From assembly GCA_022497145.1 (NCBI GenBank), contig MU385891.1:62001-126000 (forward strand): a DNA stretch of 64,000 nt, in the 5' to 3' direction. The stretch comes from Rostrohypoxylon terebratum (lineage: Eukaryota > Ascomycota > Sordariomycetes > Xylariales > Hypoxylaceae). The translations under genes and the position numbers were made by a program. The notes under the pieces were generated by a model, which saw nothing but the letters and a program-made list of their open reading frames with translations, searched no databases and was not told the origin of the DNA. Positions 46,930 through 57,289 of this stretch are shown here, one piece after another (within the stretch, counting starts at the first letter, position 1; the number at the start of each line of letters is the position of its first letter).

Positions 46930-47588
46930 ATTTTTATCTTTGAATGCGACGCATCGACGCCGCGATATTCTTGTGAGCTAATTTTTTAGGTTAGACTCAA
47001 TCAATTTCAACTTCTCAAACCTGAAATTCATTTTTATTCTACTCCAATTGCACACCCGCAATTTCCAAGTTCCAAATTCTGCGTCTTATCGATAACTGGG
47101 TTGCGCCGGCGGGCACTGGGCAGCACTTGCATTTTCAAGGTCACTACTAGGATCCATTTGTGTAAACCGCTGGGCAGTTTGCCGGTATTCCGGAGGGAAA
47201 GAACAATTTGGTGTCCGGGCGAGGGAAAGTAGTTTATTTTAACCAATGCTACCATCTGCTCTATCTAATACTGGGACTTGAGCGAGGTTAATGTGTTACA
47301 TATGATAGGTATTGTCTGAGAGATTCCTGGGACATGTTGATTTCCTTTTCCTCTAGTCTAACACTTCGCTTGGAGGCTCACAGGTGGGACACCGATGACG
47401 CTTGGTACATGGCGCAACCTCGGACGGAATCTTCCACATCACATCTAGCGCCAACCTCTCGGTCTAAACCCCCCCATGACCAAGAGTTTGGTACATAAGC
47501 ATCTCCTTTGACAAAATTTTCAACCTGTTCCCCCACCTGGGAAATCAGCTCAGAGGATCCGACCCTAACAAGGCCTGGATTTTCTAGA
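46930..47588. other. Intergenic between RRF and tRNA-Val
   Basis: About 660 bases with the RRF promoter side. The frame 47034-47255 on the minus strand has no support. Confidence 0.5.
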
Positions 47589-47689
47589 GGTCGACTGGTG
47601 TAGTGGTTATCACGTCTGTCTTACATTTGCACCTTGACGGTGTATTGTCAGCACACAGAAGGTCGCAGGTTCGATCCCTGCGTCGATCA
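47589..47689 (+). tRNA. tRNA-Val (anticodon TAC) with a 28-nt intron
   Basis: A full cloverleaf can be folded by eye: acceptor stem GGTCGAC / GTCGATC with discriminator A; D arm GTG..CAC with the AGTGGTTAT loop, which doubles as the A box; anticodon stem TCTGT / ACAGA with loop C-T-TAC-A-C; T arm GCAGG-TTCGATC-CCTGC, which contains the B box. The intron is 47626-47653, inserted after position 37, the canonical site for nuclear tRNA introns. The mature tRNA would be 73 nt before CCA addition. A T6 run at about 47712-47717 can serve as the Pol III terminator. The anticodon TAC (47622-47624) reads GTA valine codons. Confidence 0.92.
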
Positions 47690-47711
47690 ATACTAGGAAA
47701 GAGCAACGTGG

Positions 47712-47717
47712 TTTTTT
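47712..47717 (+). terminator. Pol III T-run terminator for tRNA-Val
   Basis: Six consecutive T residues 22 bases downstream of the tRNA, followed by a second T5 run near 47725. Confidence 0.6.
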
Positions 47718-48559
47718 CCCTCTCTTTTTGCCAATTTGTTATTTTTTCCGAATTTTAATATTGTATGTAGTATGGACAGCTGTGGATCACCAAAACTGAG
47801 TCTGATGGAGCGCGACGCTGATTTCTAAACATCAAATGTAAACAGGAAGCGGGAATTCTGCGTCAGGGTTTTTATTGTTTTTTAACGATAGTGTAGCTCG
47901 GAATACACAATTGCTATAATAGCTCAAGATTATGATCTACATTCAGCGAAGTTGAACTTAGCAACGTACTAGAATGGATAGTTGGGAGAGTTTACGCAGG
48001 TCAGATCAATAGGGAAATCATCTTCCTCATGGCGATGCGCAAGGCATCGCTCACAACGAAAACGAGGTTTATGACATCAAAAATTGCGCTCCCTACGATC
48101 CACGAGGGATAATAGAAAAGGGTCGACTCCGCGATGTGCAATGCAGGTCTCCCCCTTTGCGAACCCCGATTCTTGAGCTGGGGTTCGCGGAACAAGGTAA
48201 GTATGAAGAAGAAAGGAAGAAAAAATTAAAAGATGGGAGGGAGAACACGTTTATATAGTTTTCCTAGTGGGTCCCGTAATCAGCCAGGCAGCAGAATTGT
48301 GGATTAGGCGGGTGGTGGTCAGTGCAGGCAGGTACATCCAATCCCTTTCTAAATTCGTCACAAATGCTTTGACGTTATGGCAAGTGTTAAGGACAAAGCT
48401 GGAGTTTGAGATTCGTACCGGTATTCGTACTGGTATTCAGACCCCATCTCACTCAGTAACGCATCGCTAGCCATCGTGAAAATGAGCATTGTTTCTGTGA
48501 CGCAGAATATTTTATTATGTAAACTAGTATTATCTGGTGGTCTGTCCTAGACGAGGCCT
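47718..48559. other. Intergenic between tRNA-Val and RAD2 3' end
   Basis: About 840 bases. A minus-strand frame at 48001-48195 encodes a hydrophobic peptide (PSWIVGSAIFDVINLVFVV) but starts with a non-ATG codon and has no known relative; I leave it unannotated. A hairpin is listed separately. Confidence 0.5.
48159..48188. repeat. Inverted repeat GCGAACCCC / GGGGTTCGC
   Basis: Perfect 9-base arms separated by 12 bases, able to form a GC-rich hairpin. No adjacent T run and no gene end nearby, so a terminator role is not evident. Confidence 0.75.
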
Positions 48560-51500
48560 TTATGCAGACGCCTTAGCTTTCTTTCCCCTCCTGACGCCTT
48601 TACCTTTTTGTTTGCCCGTAGCCTTTCGAACGCCATTTCCTTTGTCTTGTCCATTACCGTCCCCATTAGCCTCGCCACCAACATATTCATCACCATCGTC
48701 ATCATCAATCGTAATCGTGTTTCGAGCCTTCCTCTTGCGCTGCCCTGATGGCGGAGCAAGACTCTCGTCCTCAGGTGTAGCATCGCCTACTTCCGCAGCA
48801 GGAATATCATCGGCCACAGCCTTAGCACGTAGTTTATTAACGGCTTGCGCCATGCGTTTACTTCCCTGAACCCTCTGTCTTGGAGCAAATGCTTCCTTAG
48901 CTCCGACGCCGACGCTGCCCTCGAAGAACCTAGTAATATTGCTCTGTGTGCCTTCCGCCTCCCGTCGGTTCATATCCCTTACGACGGGCATCAACACCTC
49001 GTCGGTGCGTTCTTCACTCCAACCGATTGTGCTCATTAGAAATAGGCGTAGGCCTGCGACGTCAGGGACTCCCCATTGGAATTGCTCTGTAGCGCTATCG
49101 ACTTCCGGGTGCAGGTACGCATCGAACACGGCAGGGCTCGGGAATCCGGGAGGAAGGAACAACTTCGTGCCTTGTGACTTCCGAAATTTCCTCCGGAACA
49201 CCGAATCTTGGTCCGCTTCTTTGGGACGACCATTGATCTGGACGTCTTGCCACCACTCTTTAAATTGTGCGAGTCCATCTCTGCCAGGGAACTCGGAGAG
49301 GATTTCGACGGCAGTCACTGGTCCGACTCCTGGAAGACCTTCCGTGTAATCAGATCCCAGCAATTGGGCCAGTGATATCAACTGTTCGCGAGAGAGCGAT
49401 AGTTCTTTTTCAAGATCGGACCCGAGGTAACACTCAACATATTTGTTGCTATTGAACATGTTCTTGTATACTCGGGTGCCGCCAAAGAGAAAGGTATCTG
49501 AATCGTCTGTGACTATGCCATCAACTAGACCAAGCCGCACTAACTCGGCACACTGAGCTTCGGCTTCCATTGGAGCGGTTATATATGGAATACCAAAATA
49601 TCGCAACAGGGCTTGACATTCGGTAATCATAACTTGGGTGACTTCGTCGGCATCTCTCCTGTCTTTCTTTTGCTGTGTCCGTAACGCTTTAAGTTCCCTT
49701 TCGTAAGCTTCTTGATTTTCCTTCTCGGATTTATTATTTAGTTGACTGGCGAAACGCGCGTGCTCCTGTGCTTCTTCTGCCATTTGGACTAGGAGCTCCT
49801 CTTCCTCAGGGTCGCTGAATTCATCGTCGTCAAAGTCATCACCGAAAATTACCTCGTCTCCTACTGCAAGATCTGGTGCATCTGGTTGCTTGGCGACTTC
49901 CGGTATAGGATGTTGGGATTCAGTATAGGCTCCTGATACAGGGACGTCTACATCTTCAAAAACTGGCTCTGGGGATTCTGCCTGGGTTACGGCGTTGTCA
50001 ACGGTGGAATCCTCTGGGGGTTGCATAATCTCAACTTCTTCGAACTCCGGTTCGGGCGAAGCTGACTTAGATAGCGATTTCGTATGTATCGTGTCATCTA
50101 CCGCCTCAACTTGAGAAGTGATATGCTCCTGTACAACATCCGCGTTTTGCGTATCTTCGGCTTGTCCTTCCTCGTCGGCAATCGGAGGGTCGGTCCTAGG
50201 TAGGGTAGTGGGAGACAATGGTGTTATGCTCAAATTTCCATCGTGTGTAGGGCTTTTCGAACGGAACTGTGGGGGTGCTTCAATAATTTGCACGTCGCTC
50301 TCATCGTCAGAAGATTCGATTTCAATTATAGCCTCTTTGCGCCGTCGCGTTTCCTCTTCAAACGCGGCTTGCCGATCTTGCTCATCAATCTCACTTTCGA
50401 TTACTCTTTGAGCTTTTAGAGACTCGCGGATGTCCGATTCATTTTGCATCATCCAAGGCGGGAGCGGGCGGGCCTCTTCATTTCCGTGATCTGCGTTTTC
50501 TTGCGTTTTGCTCTCCTGCACATTATTCTTACCGTCTTCCCGGACAAACCCACCGGCGAGTTCATCGTCGGAATTCGGCTCCATGTTAACATCCTCGGTA
50601 ACTTTGGTAGGCAGCAGCTTATCTTTCTTTGCGAAAATACTAGATTTCCAGTCTAATTTCTCGAATGGCAAAGGTCCGTCAAATGGATTCTTCACATTGG
50701 GAACTGTAGCTGTAACTGGCTGCTTGAAAATCGGCGCCTTCTTTTTCTTCTTTCGTGATAATGCTGCTCTTAGATCAATTTCGCTATCGCTACTGTCATT
50801 ATTGTCTCGTCGTTCGAGCACAGGTTTAGGCGCGGGTTTCGATACAGCTGCGTTGGCTCTATTATTTACGATATGTGCGATCATGCTACCGCTTGTAGTG
50901 GCAATCGGCCTTGATTGCTCGACGGGCTTTTGTGTCCACTCAGGGGCAGGAACATCTTCGAAGACCTCCTCTTCTTCCTCCGTTTCTTGGTGTCCTGGTG
51001 AAGTGACCCCATGCTGATTCCTAAGAGACAGCGCAATAGCTCGATTAAGATCTTCTTCCTCATCGTCGATGAGAGGGTTTCTCTCTTGATTCTGTGCTTC
51101 GAAAAGATTATCGATGTCATTTGTGTTATTTCCCCCGACGAATAGCGAGTCTTCGTCATCCTCGTCAACGATGGTTTGTGGCTGTGCGCGAGCTTTCGGT
51201 AGTCGATTGATGCCTTCAATAGGAACATCTTCAAATTCTTCCTCGTCTTCCCACTCATCGTCATCCTCCTTATTCTGAAATTGGAAATCTAGAGCATCCA
51301 CGTCGATAGGCTTATGCATTTCACCACGATCCCTCTCTTTGCTAATAACACCGAGCGCCCATCCACCTTCGGCCCCATCGTTTTTGACGAGGATGTATTC
51401 GCGGTCCTTGTCGCCTGCTATCCGCGCATTCTTGGCAAGTGTGAGATCAGTTCCTGTCATGCCAGCTTCCTGCATAAGCCTCTGTGTCAGATGATTTCGC

Positions 51501-52333
51501 TCTCGCACTCTTTCGATCTGGAACCGAGAGAATGCCATCCTGTCTGGAAACATGCCGTCTAATTGCTCCTTGCTTAGACCCATTCTCAATCGACTTCGTA
51601 TCCTAGCAGCATTGAGAATATTATACCTATCGACAGGTGGCAAGCTCTTGAAGAACTCGCCTTCAAAGTCGATCTTACTGAAATCGTAGACATTGATATC
51701 TTCGCCGCTGTTAAATTGCCTTGTATATTCTTCTAGTTCTTCAATACTCATGATACGGGGGTCGTCCGGCTGGCCCATACCCTGTATAGTGGTGTCAAGG
51801 TCTGGTAGATGATAGGCATCCTGCTTGTAGAACTTCCTGTTCTTCTTGCGTTCGGTCTGGTCCATGCCTAGCTCATCCACATAAACAAGCTGATCTGCAT
51901 CAGGGATTTCCTCCACAGGGTCTTCCCTCTCGGGTTCTTTCTGTTCTCTCCTCCTTTTTCTCTTCTCACCTTCCTCCTCGACCATTCTCTGCATCTGCAC
52001 CGCGAGTAACTTCCCCGCAGTTCTCACGGCATCTTCCCTCCTACCCTCTCTTCTCTGTTTTCGACTCCTAATAGTTTGCCTTTTCAATGTTGGTGCTCCG
52101 CCATCGAATACAAACACGGGTCGGATGCCGAACCATAGTAGCTTGCATATGCGACGGAAGAATCCTACAACGTGAGAATTACGTAAAGCGTTACCCTCCT
52201 TGTCACGGACGGCCTTAAGGAATTGGTAGATCCAAATTGAAGCATCGACGGCGAGTCGTTTACGATTGAGCGTCGCAAGGTTCGTGGGTCGAGCGCAGGG
52301 CTGAACTACGGTCCAAAGGCCGGTAACACCCAT
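48560..52333 (-). CDS. RAD2: XPG/RAD2 structure-specific endonuclease (nucleotide excision repair)
   Basis: Single exon, 1257 aa, beginning MGVTGLWTVVQPCARP, the invariant start of the family. The enzyme makes the 3' incision in nucleotide excision repair and works with TFIIH in the nucleus. The XPG-N region (1 to about 100) has LAVDASIWIYQFLK and VFVFDGGAP; XPG-I (about 895-950) has YFGIPYITAPMEAEAQCAEL with the catalytic Glu pair and TDDSD; a helix-hairpin-helix follows (GSDYTEGLPGVGPVTA). Between them lies the long acidic spacer of about 780 residues that distinguishes XPG/RAD2 from FEN1 and EXO1. QSNITRFF from Gln1130 is a canonical PCNA-binding PIP box. The C-terminus is basic and NLS-like (RKRKARN and a final Lys/Arg/Gly run). 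It is divergent from the NatC subunit gene. Confidence 0.96.
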   Translation of the reverse strand: MGVTGLWTVVQPCARPTNLATLNRKRLAVDASIWIYQFLKAVRDKEGNALRNSHVVGFFRRICKLLWFGIRPVFVFDGGAPTLKRQTIRSRKQRREGRREDAVRTAGKLLAVQMQRMVEEEGEKRKRRREQKEPEREDPVEEIPDADQLVYVDELGMDQTERKKNRKFYKQDAYHLPDLDTTIQGMGQPDDPRIMSIEELEEYTRQFNSGEDINVYDFSKIDFEGEFFKSLPPVDRYNILNAARIRSRLRMGLSKEQLDGMFPDRMAFSRFQIERVRERNHLTQRLMQEAGMTGTDLTLAKNARIAGDKDREYILVKNDGAEGGWALGVISKERDRGEMHKPIDVDALDFQFQNKEDDDEWEDEEEFEDVPIEGINRLPKARAQPQTIVDEDDEDSLFVGGNNTNDIDNLFEAQNQERNPLIDDEEEDLNRAIALSLRNQHGVTSPGHQETEEEEEVFEDVPAPEWTQKPVEQSRPIATTSGSMIAHIVNNRANAAVSKPAPKPVLERRDNNDSSDSEIDLRAALSRKKKKKAPIFKQPVTATVPNVKNPFDGPLPFEKLDWKSSIFAKKDKLLPTKVTEDVNMEPNSDDELAGGFVREDGKNNVQESKTQENADHGNEEARPLPPWMMQNESDIRESLKAQRVIESEIDEQDRQAAFEEETRRRKEAIIEIESSDDESDVQIIEAPPQFRSKSPTHDGNLSITPLSPTTLPRTDPPIADEEGQAEDTQNADVVQEHITSQVEAVDDTIHTKSLSKSASPEPEFEEVEIMQPPEDSTVDNAVTQAESPEPVFEDVDVPVSGAYTESQHPIPEVAKQPDAPDLAVGDEVIFGDDFDDDEFSDPEEEELLVQMAEEAQEHARFASQLNNKSEKENQEAYERELKALRTQQKKDRRDADEVTQVMITECQALLRYFGIPYITAPMEAEAQCAELVRLGLVDGIVTDDSDTFLFGGTRVYKNMFNSNKYVECYLGSDLEKELSLSREQLISLAQLLGSDYTEGLPGVGPVTAVEILSEFPGRDGLAQFKEWWQDVQINGRPKEADQDSVFRRKFRKSQGTKLFLPPGFPSPAVFDAYLHPEVDSATEQFQWGVPDVAGLRLFLMSTIGWSEERTDEVLMPVVRDMNRREAEGTQSNITRFFEGSVGVGAKEAFAPRQRVQGSKRMAQAVNKLRAKAVADDIPAAEVGDATPEDESLAPPSGQRKRKARNTITIDDDDGDEYVGGEANGDGNGQDKGNGVRKATGKQKGKGVRRGKKAKASA

Positions 52334-52776
52334 GGTGTCGGGAGGCTCGGAGGCTGAATTACAGAATCACAATCTCAATTGACGCCGTGGAAGAATGTGG
52401 AACAATTATGTAAAATCTAAGTTTCGTTTCATGATGAACGAGATTCATTTAAAAGTTTAAGACAACATAAATTTAAAATTAAGGGACATTTAGCTTTTAG
52501 TGTTGCAAGGTTGCGAGAGTTGTTGCCTGGAATTAGAAGCTATGGATGGTTTTGAAAAATGATAAATGGCAATGACGATGACTCGACGCCGCACCGCGAC
52601 GGTAACCGCGTCCTTTAAAGTGGCTGCAGCATTCTTATCGATAAGCCATACTCCATAATTTTGTCCGCGCCAGTACAAGATCAACCATCGAACTCTTCTA
52701 TTGAGCAGACTGCAATTAGAAGTTACTGATGATCATCTACAATCTTGTCACGGCCTGTCTGAGAGCTCCTTTTGTT
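52334..52776. promoter_or_regulatory. Bidirectional promoter region between RAD2 and the NatC Lsm gene
   Basis: 443 bases separate two divergent starts, so both promoters lie here. An in-frame ATG at 52729 upstream of the Lsm-like gene could extend that protein by 16 residues. Confidence 0.6.
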
Positions 52777-53227
52777 ATGGCAGACAATGTCGAAAAGGCA
52801 GAAGCCGAGACATTCCTCAAGTCGCTTCTCAACAAGAACCTGCGCATCTACACAACAGACGGACGGTTATTCATAGGGACATTTAAATGCACCGATACTG
52901 TAGGCCCCAACCTACCATTTTCCATCCGCCATATACTCGATGGACTGTACACATATACTCATATCAACGCGCATTTAGCATAGCAACGTCGTCCTATCGC
53001 TCTGCTACGAATACCGACAGCCTTCTCAACAGAAACTCCTCGAAGCCGCCGCAGCCGCAGCCACGAGCTCCAGCAAGGACACGGTGACAGCGAATATGAC
53101 ATCGCGATATTTGGGTCTTGTCGTAGTCCCTGGCCAACACATCGCCAAGATGGAGGTTGAAGAATTCACCAGTCAGATGAAAAGTCGCTCGATATTTGAG
53201 AGAAAGGATATATATGGTCACCGGTGA
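52777..53227 (+). CDS. NAA38: Lsm-like NatC auxiliary subunit (NAA38/MAK31 type)
   Basis: Two exons, 52777-52899 and 52979-53227 (123 aa). The join gives GTFKCTDTHSNVVLSLCYEY, the Sm1 motif in which a small aromatic strand is followed by CTD and N-x-V-L. The Sm2 part reads RYLGLVVVPGQHIAKMEVE, matching the GQHI motif of LSMD1/NAA38 proteins. These single Sm-fold proteins are the small auxiliary subunit of the N-terminal acetyltransferase NatC, which acetylates Met-Leu/Ile/Phe/Trp starts cotranslationally at the ribosome. An Ala-rich insertion (about 60-70) separates the two Sm motifs. A start at 52729 is possible but the extension (MIIYNLVTACLRAPFV) is not typical. A generic LSm protein is the alternative, though the GQHI motif favours NatC. 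Confidence 0.82.
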
Positions 53228-55351
53228 AGAGAGCACAGATGTCAGACGTACGACGAAAGAAGAGTCTATACTATCTCAGTGCAACCTGGGTTGAGCGGGT
53301 CCTCGCGAATTGAAAAAGCCGAATCATCGTGGAGTAATATTTACCCAGAGGCAGTCAACTTCGGTATGTTGATTATAGATAGATGATGTGGTTTAGGGTG
53401 AATAACCAGCTGTGTAGCGAAGATGACTTCATGTCGAGCACGAAGATACCCCTGAGTAGATGTGGGATGTGGGATGTGGGATGTGGAGGATCTGCGAAGA
53501 CTGTTGATGGCCTCCTGCTGTGGATAGTCTCCTGGTAGGTAAGATGCTCATCAGACGAAAAGAAGTTATGTGCATCAACTTAGTTGATTAATGTAAAGCA
53601 TAATTATATCACGGTCATATGTGAGACCTATATAGAAGACCGGAATAACACCGATCATCCATGGGGTTCATTCCCAGGTGCACATCTTGTTGTTACACAA
53701 CAGCTCTTGCAAACGCCACATGCACCCGGAATAACGGTCCTTGAACCTCATTCCATGACTACCATGCTTCAATTTAGTAGGACTAGAAGTTTCCTTTCTA
53801 TAATTTCGTGAATATAGAAGATATGCTCGGATATGGCGAGTCAATACCGTTGTCACAATCCTCGTTGCCTGATGTTCTACGCGCCTAGGTACTTATATTA
53901 TGTAAATTGCACCTCACAAAAACCCCGCAGCCTACAGTGAGGCTATATATAGAGAGGGATGGATGCTTTTCTAACAATCTTCTAATGGCTTGTCAGGATG
54001 ATGATTTAGCTTACAGCATAGTTATGGTGTCAATGGGTAGGGACAGAAAATTCATTAGCAAGCAGGTGTATATATATCTTCCGTTAAATCGCAATTGTTC
54101 TAGTAGTAAGAATACATTCAACTTGATATGTATTCAAAATATAATATGGTTCATATAGTTTTCAACTATCTTTTTCCGCAGTTCACCTAGATCAGATTTT
54201 CAAACTGCCGAACGAGAGTAACACAGCCCGTCACAAAATCTCCAAAGCAATGGTACTCTTAAAGTATAGCATGTGATCTTAGTGCTTCTGGAAATCAAGA
54301 CTAGCAATTAAAAAATCTGCGGGGTCTCCAATCGAAGGAGTATGCTAAACTATTTTGAAGTTAGAAACCAGAAGAGACGAGATGCTAGAGCGACGGCCCC
54401 GCGCTATCTACTACGCAGTATCGGATTCGTCTGAATATACCTATACATCACGGTTGAGTTGGCGCGTCGGTCGTGCTTATGTCTTTGCTTTATCGTGCCC
54501 ATATGAAGCTAGTAAATTGCGCCACAAGTTCGAATAACTCACCGATTCCACGAGACATCAGCTGTGATGTGGAGATAGGACGGGAACTTGCAGCGAAGGT
54601 CCGGAAGATAGGCCGGCATCCCACTCGTATTCCAGTATGTGGGAGGAAAAGCATTCTCTTTCCTGGTGGATACACGACCGTATCTTCGCCTACATATACC
54701 TGGTACCAGTGGAGCTTGGCTTATGTTAAGATCACGTAAATTTTGGAAATGTTGTAGAACGTTTGGTATATCACGAAGTCGTGCGACCCGTCTATTTGGA
54801 CTCTGACGTATGAGCCCGAGTCGTCATCCGAATACCCCTAGTTCTGAATGGTCGCAAGTTCAGCCGGAAAATGACCGGCCTGACGAAAATATCATATTAT
54901 TCATTTCCCGGCGCAAAATACCGGAGACTTGGTTTCGGCGGAAGATGACAAATGAGGGGCTAATTGAAAGAGTCCGAGGCACTTGAAACACTGCAAGTAC
55001 TTGTATATGACCGGGGGGGTGCGTAGGAATATGAGGGGCATGAACGTAATGTCAGGTGCGAGTGCCAGTGCCGACCAGGTACGTAGTATCCATCAGCGCC
55101 TGCCAGTTCGCGTATATAGATACGCCAGGAACGATGCACAAAACTGCGTATAAAATCAAACTTCGGTTCCGTTTAAGATCCACAACTTCGCTGGCTTGGA
55201 AAGGTCTCAAACTTGGTGTCCCCGAATTTACCTTCATCCTAAGGTTGCTAGTGTCTAGCCGAAAAGTTTGCTAGGGGTTTTGAGATAAAGCGAGCCGGCA
55301 CTCTGGCACTGAGCAAATTCTTAATCGACGATCCATCTAGTCTCCGCCACT
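53228..55351. other. 2.1 kb intergenic region
   Basis: No supported gene between the NatC subunit and the second aldehyde dehydrogenase. Frames at 53584-53811, 53907-54158 and 54355-54739 have no motif. A TGTGGGA heptamer repeat is listed separately. Confidence 0.55.
53461..53486 (+). repeat. (TGTGGGA)n heptamer repeat
   Basis: Three to four tandem copies of TGTGGGA downstream of the NatC subunit gene. Confidence 0.8.
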
Positions 55352-56828
55352 ATGTCAAGTTACACAGTACCGTTCGTCATAAGTGGCGAAGAACGATTAA
55401 CCGAGAACACTTTCGAGGTAAAATCCCCAGATACCGGCAAATTCCTACATCGGTGTAGTATAGCAACGGAAGCAGATGCTGTCGCAGCTATCAACGCGGC
55501 TGCAGCTGCTGGACAGCAATGGGCAAATATGCCCGCAGCAGAGAGACGAGATATCCTTATTAGGGCTGCCGATATCATGGACAAGCGACGGGATGAACTA
55601 GCCGGGTATATGATGGACGAAGTTGCCGCAGCACGTGGCTGGGCAGACTTTAATCTCAACCTTGTCATCGACATGTGCAAGGATGTGGCCGGGCGAGTGA
55701 GCGCTGTAGAAGGCACTGTTCCTCCATGCCAACCTGGACTCACTACGATGGTGGTAAAGGAGCCGTACGGCGTCGTACTGGCGATCGCTCCTTGGTATTC
55801 ATCCTCCATATCATGAGCCAGTCATGGCCTTACTAACTGCTCCAAGGAACGCAACGTACATTTTAGGCACTCGTTCGGTGCTCTTCCCCATTGCAGCTGG
55901 CAATACAGTCGTTTTCAAGGGTTCCGAAACAGCGCCCCGAGCCCATCGTGCTATCGTGTCGGTCCTGGAGGAAGCTGGTGTGCCAAAAGGGGTAGTGAAT
56001 TACATTGTCACCGACCCAGCCCACGCACCCGCAGTTACGGAAGCTCTCATCGCAAACCCAAATATAAAGAAGATCAACTTCACCGGGAGCACGGCCGTGG
56101 GAAGGATAATCGCGAAGCTTGCCGGTCAATACTTGAAACCGGTCGTCTTGGAGCTCGGAGGCAAAGCACCAGCTATCGTATGGGAAGATGCGGACTTGGA
56201 CCTTGCCGCAGAGCAGACCACCCTAGGGGCATTCTTCTTTTCTGGTCAGATATGTATGAGCACGGAGAGGATCATCGTGCATAAGAAGATCAGCGAGGCA
56301 TTCCAAGAAAAGTTGCTTGGGGTTGTGGAGAAATCCTTCCCGCACACAGGCGACGCCTTAGTCCTGATCAATGCCCAAAGCGTGGATAAAAACAAGAGAC
56401 TCATAAAAGATGCAGTTAGCAAGGGCGCTTCGGTCCTGAACGGAGACGTGGATGCTGAACAAGGCTCGAAGACGAGGTTGAGACCATTTGTTATTGGGAA
56501 GGTGACCTCCGACATGGATCTCTATAAGCTGGAATCATTTGGCCCGTCTGTAAGTCTGATCGAGGTTGAATCTGAAGAAGAGGCGCTGCGGATAGCCAAT
56601 GATACTGAATACGGTCTCACATCTGCTGTATTCACGGAAAATTTAAGAGTTGGTCTTAGGTTCGCAAGAGGTATCGAGACCGGTGCAGTCCACATTAACA
56701 ATATGACCATTCATGATGAAATGACGTTGCCGCATGGTGGCGTTAAGGCAAGCGGATTTGGGCGGTTCAATAGCTTGCCCGGAGTGGAAGAATGGGTTAG
56801 AACGAAGACGATAACATGGAGAAACTGA
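55352..56828 (+). CDS. Aldehyde dehydrogenase, vanillin/salicylaldehyde dehydrogenase-like
   Basis: Two exons, 55352-55794 and 55847-56828 (474 aa). The 52-nt intron has donor GTATTC, branch TACTAAC and acceptor AAG; it joins VVLAIAPW to NATYILGTRSVLFPIAAGN, so the apparent frame break is an intron. Catalytic residues: general base Glu250 in LELGGKAP and nucleophile Cys284 in SGQICMSTER, 34 residues apart as expected. FTGSTAVGR and KLESFGPSVSLIEV are the cofactor-binding and oligomerisation regions. The ICMSTER variant and 474-aa length match bacterial and fungal salicylaldehyde or vanillin dehydrogenases, which oxidise aromatic aldehydes to acids. No targeting signal is seen, so it is probably cytosolic. 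Substrate class is inference; it is clearly not a paralogue copy of the SSADH in this window. Confidence 0.88.
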
Positions 56829-57289
56829 TAATCGAGAACTGTATTGCAACATTCAAACGACGACAGGCATTATGATTCTCTTCAAGAAGTTGATAGAAAG
56901 AAAAAATCCAGCTAGAGACTGACAATGTATTATCTACATAAGCCTTAAGGGCCTAAGGCCTCAGGCCCAATGTTCAGACCACCATCACGCTACCTGGAAC
57001 TATTGAGGTAGCACCTGTAATTGTAACCAAATAACGCCTATTTGATTGGTTGAAGCATCCCTTCCTTCCCTAATACAGGGTACGTACCTCTATAAAGACA
57101 CCCAGTGCCGGCACGCATGGGTCCCGACCCGACATGTGAATTTAGTAGGAATGTACTTACGGAAGCCAGGGACGATGCACCTCAATGTAATTATAACGTC
57201 ATCTCAAAATATTTCTTGAGCTTCTCTAGTCTTCTTCCTCCTTAGACCCTCTCTAGACAAGAAACTCGAAGAACAGACCACATCATAAA
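56829..57289 (+). other. Intergenic between ALDH and the myristoylation-type gene
   Basis: About 460 bases. A CCTTAAGGGCCTAAGGCCTCAGGCC stretch near 56942-56968 contains overlapping short inverted repeats. No gene seen. Confidence 0.5.

Noticed and set aside
48001..48195. Hydrophobic 64-codon minus-strand frame
   Set aside because: It starts at a TTG, has no ATG in the right place and no recognisable relative; a small membrane peptide is possible but unsupported.
55352..56828. Aldehyde dehydrogenase as a frameshifted pseudogene
   Set aside because: A consensus intron exactly bridges the two frames and all catalytic residues are intact.
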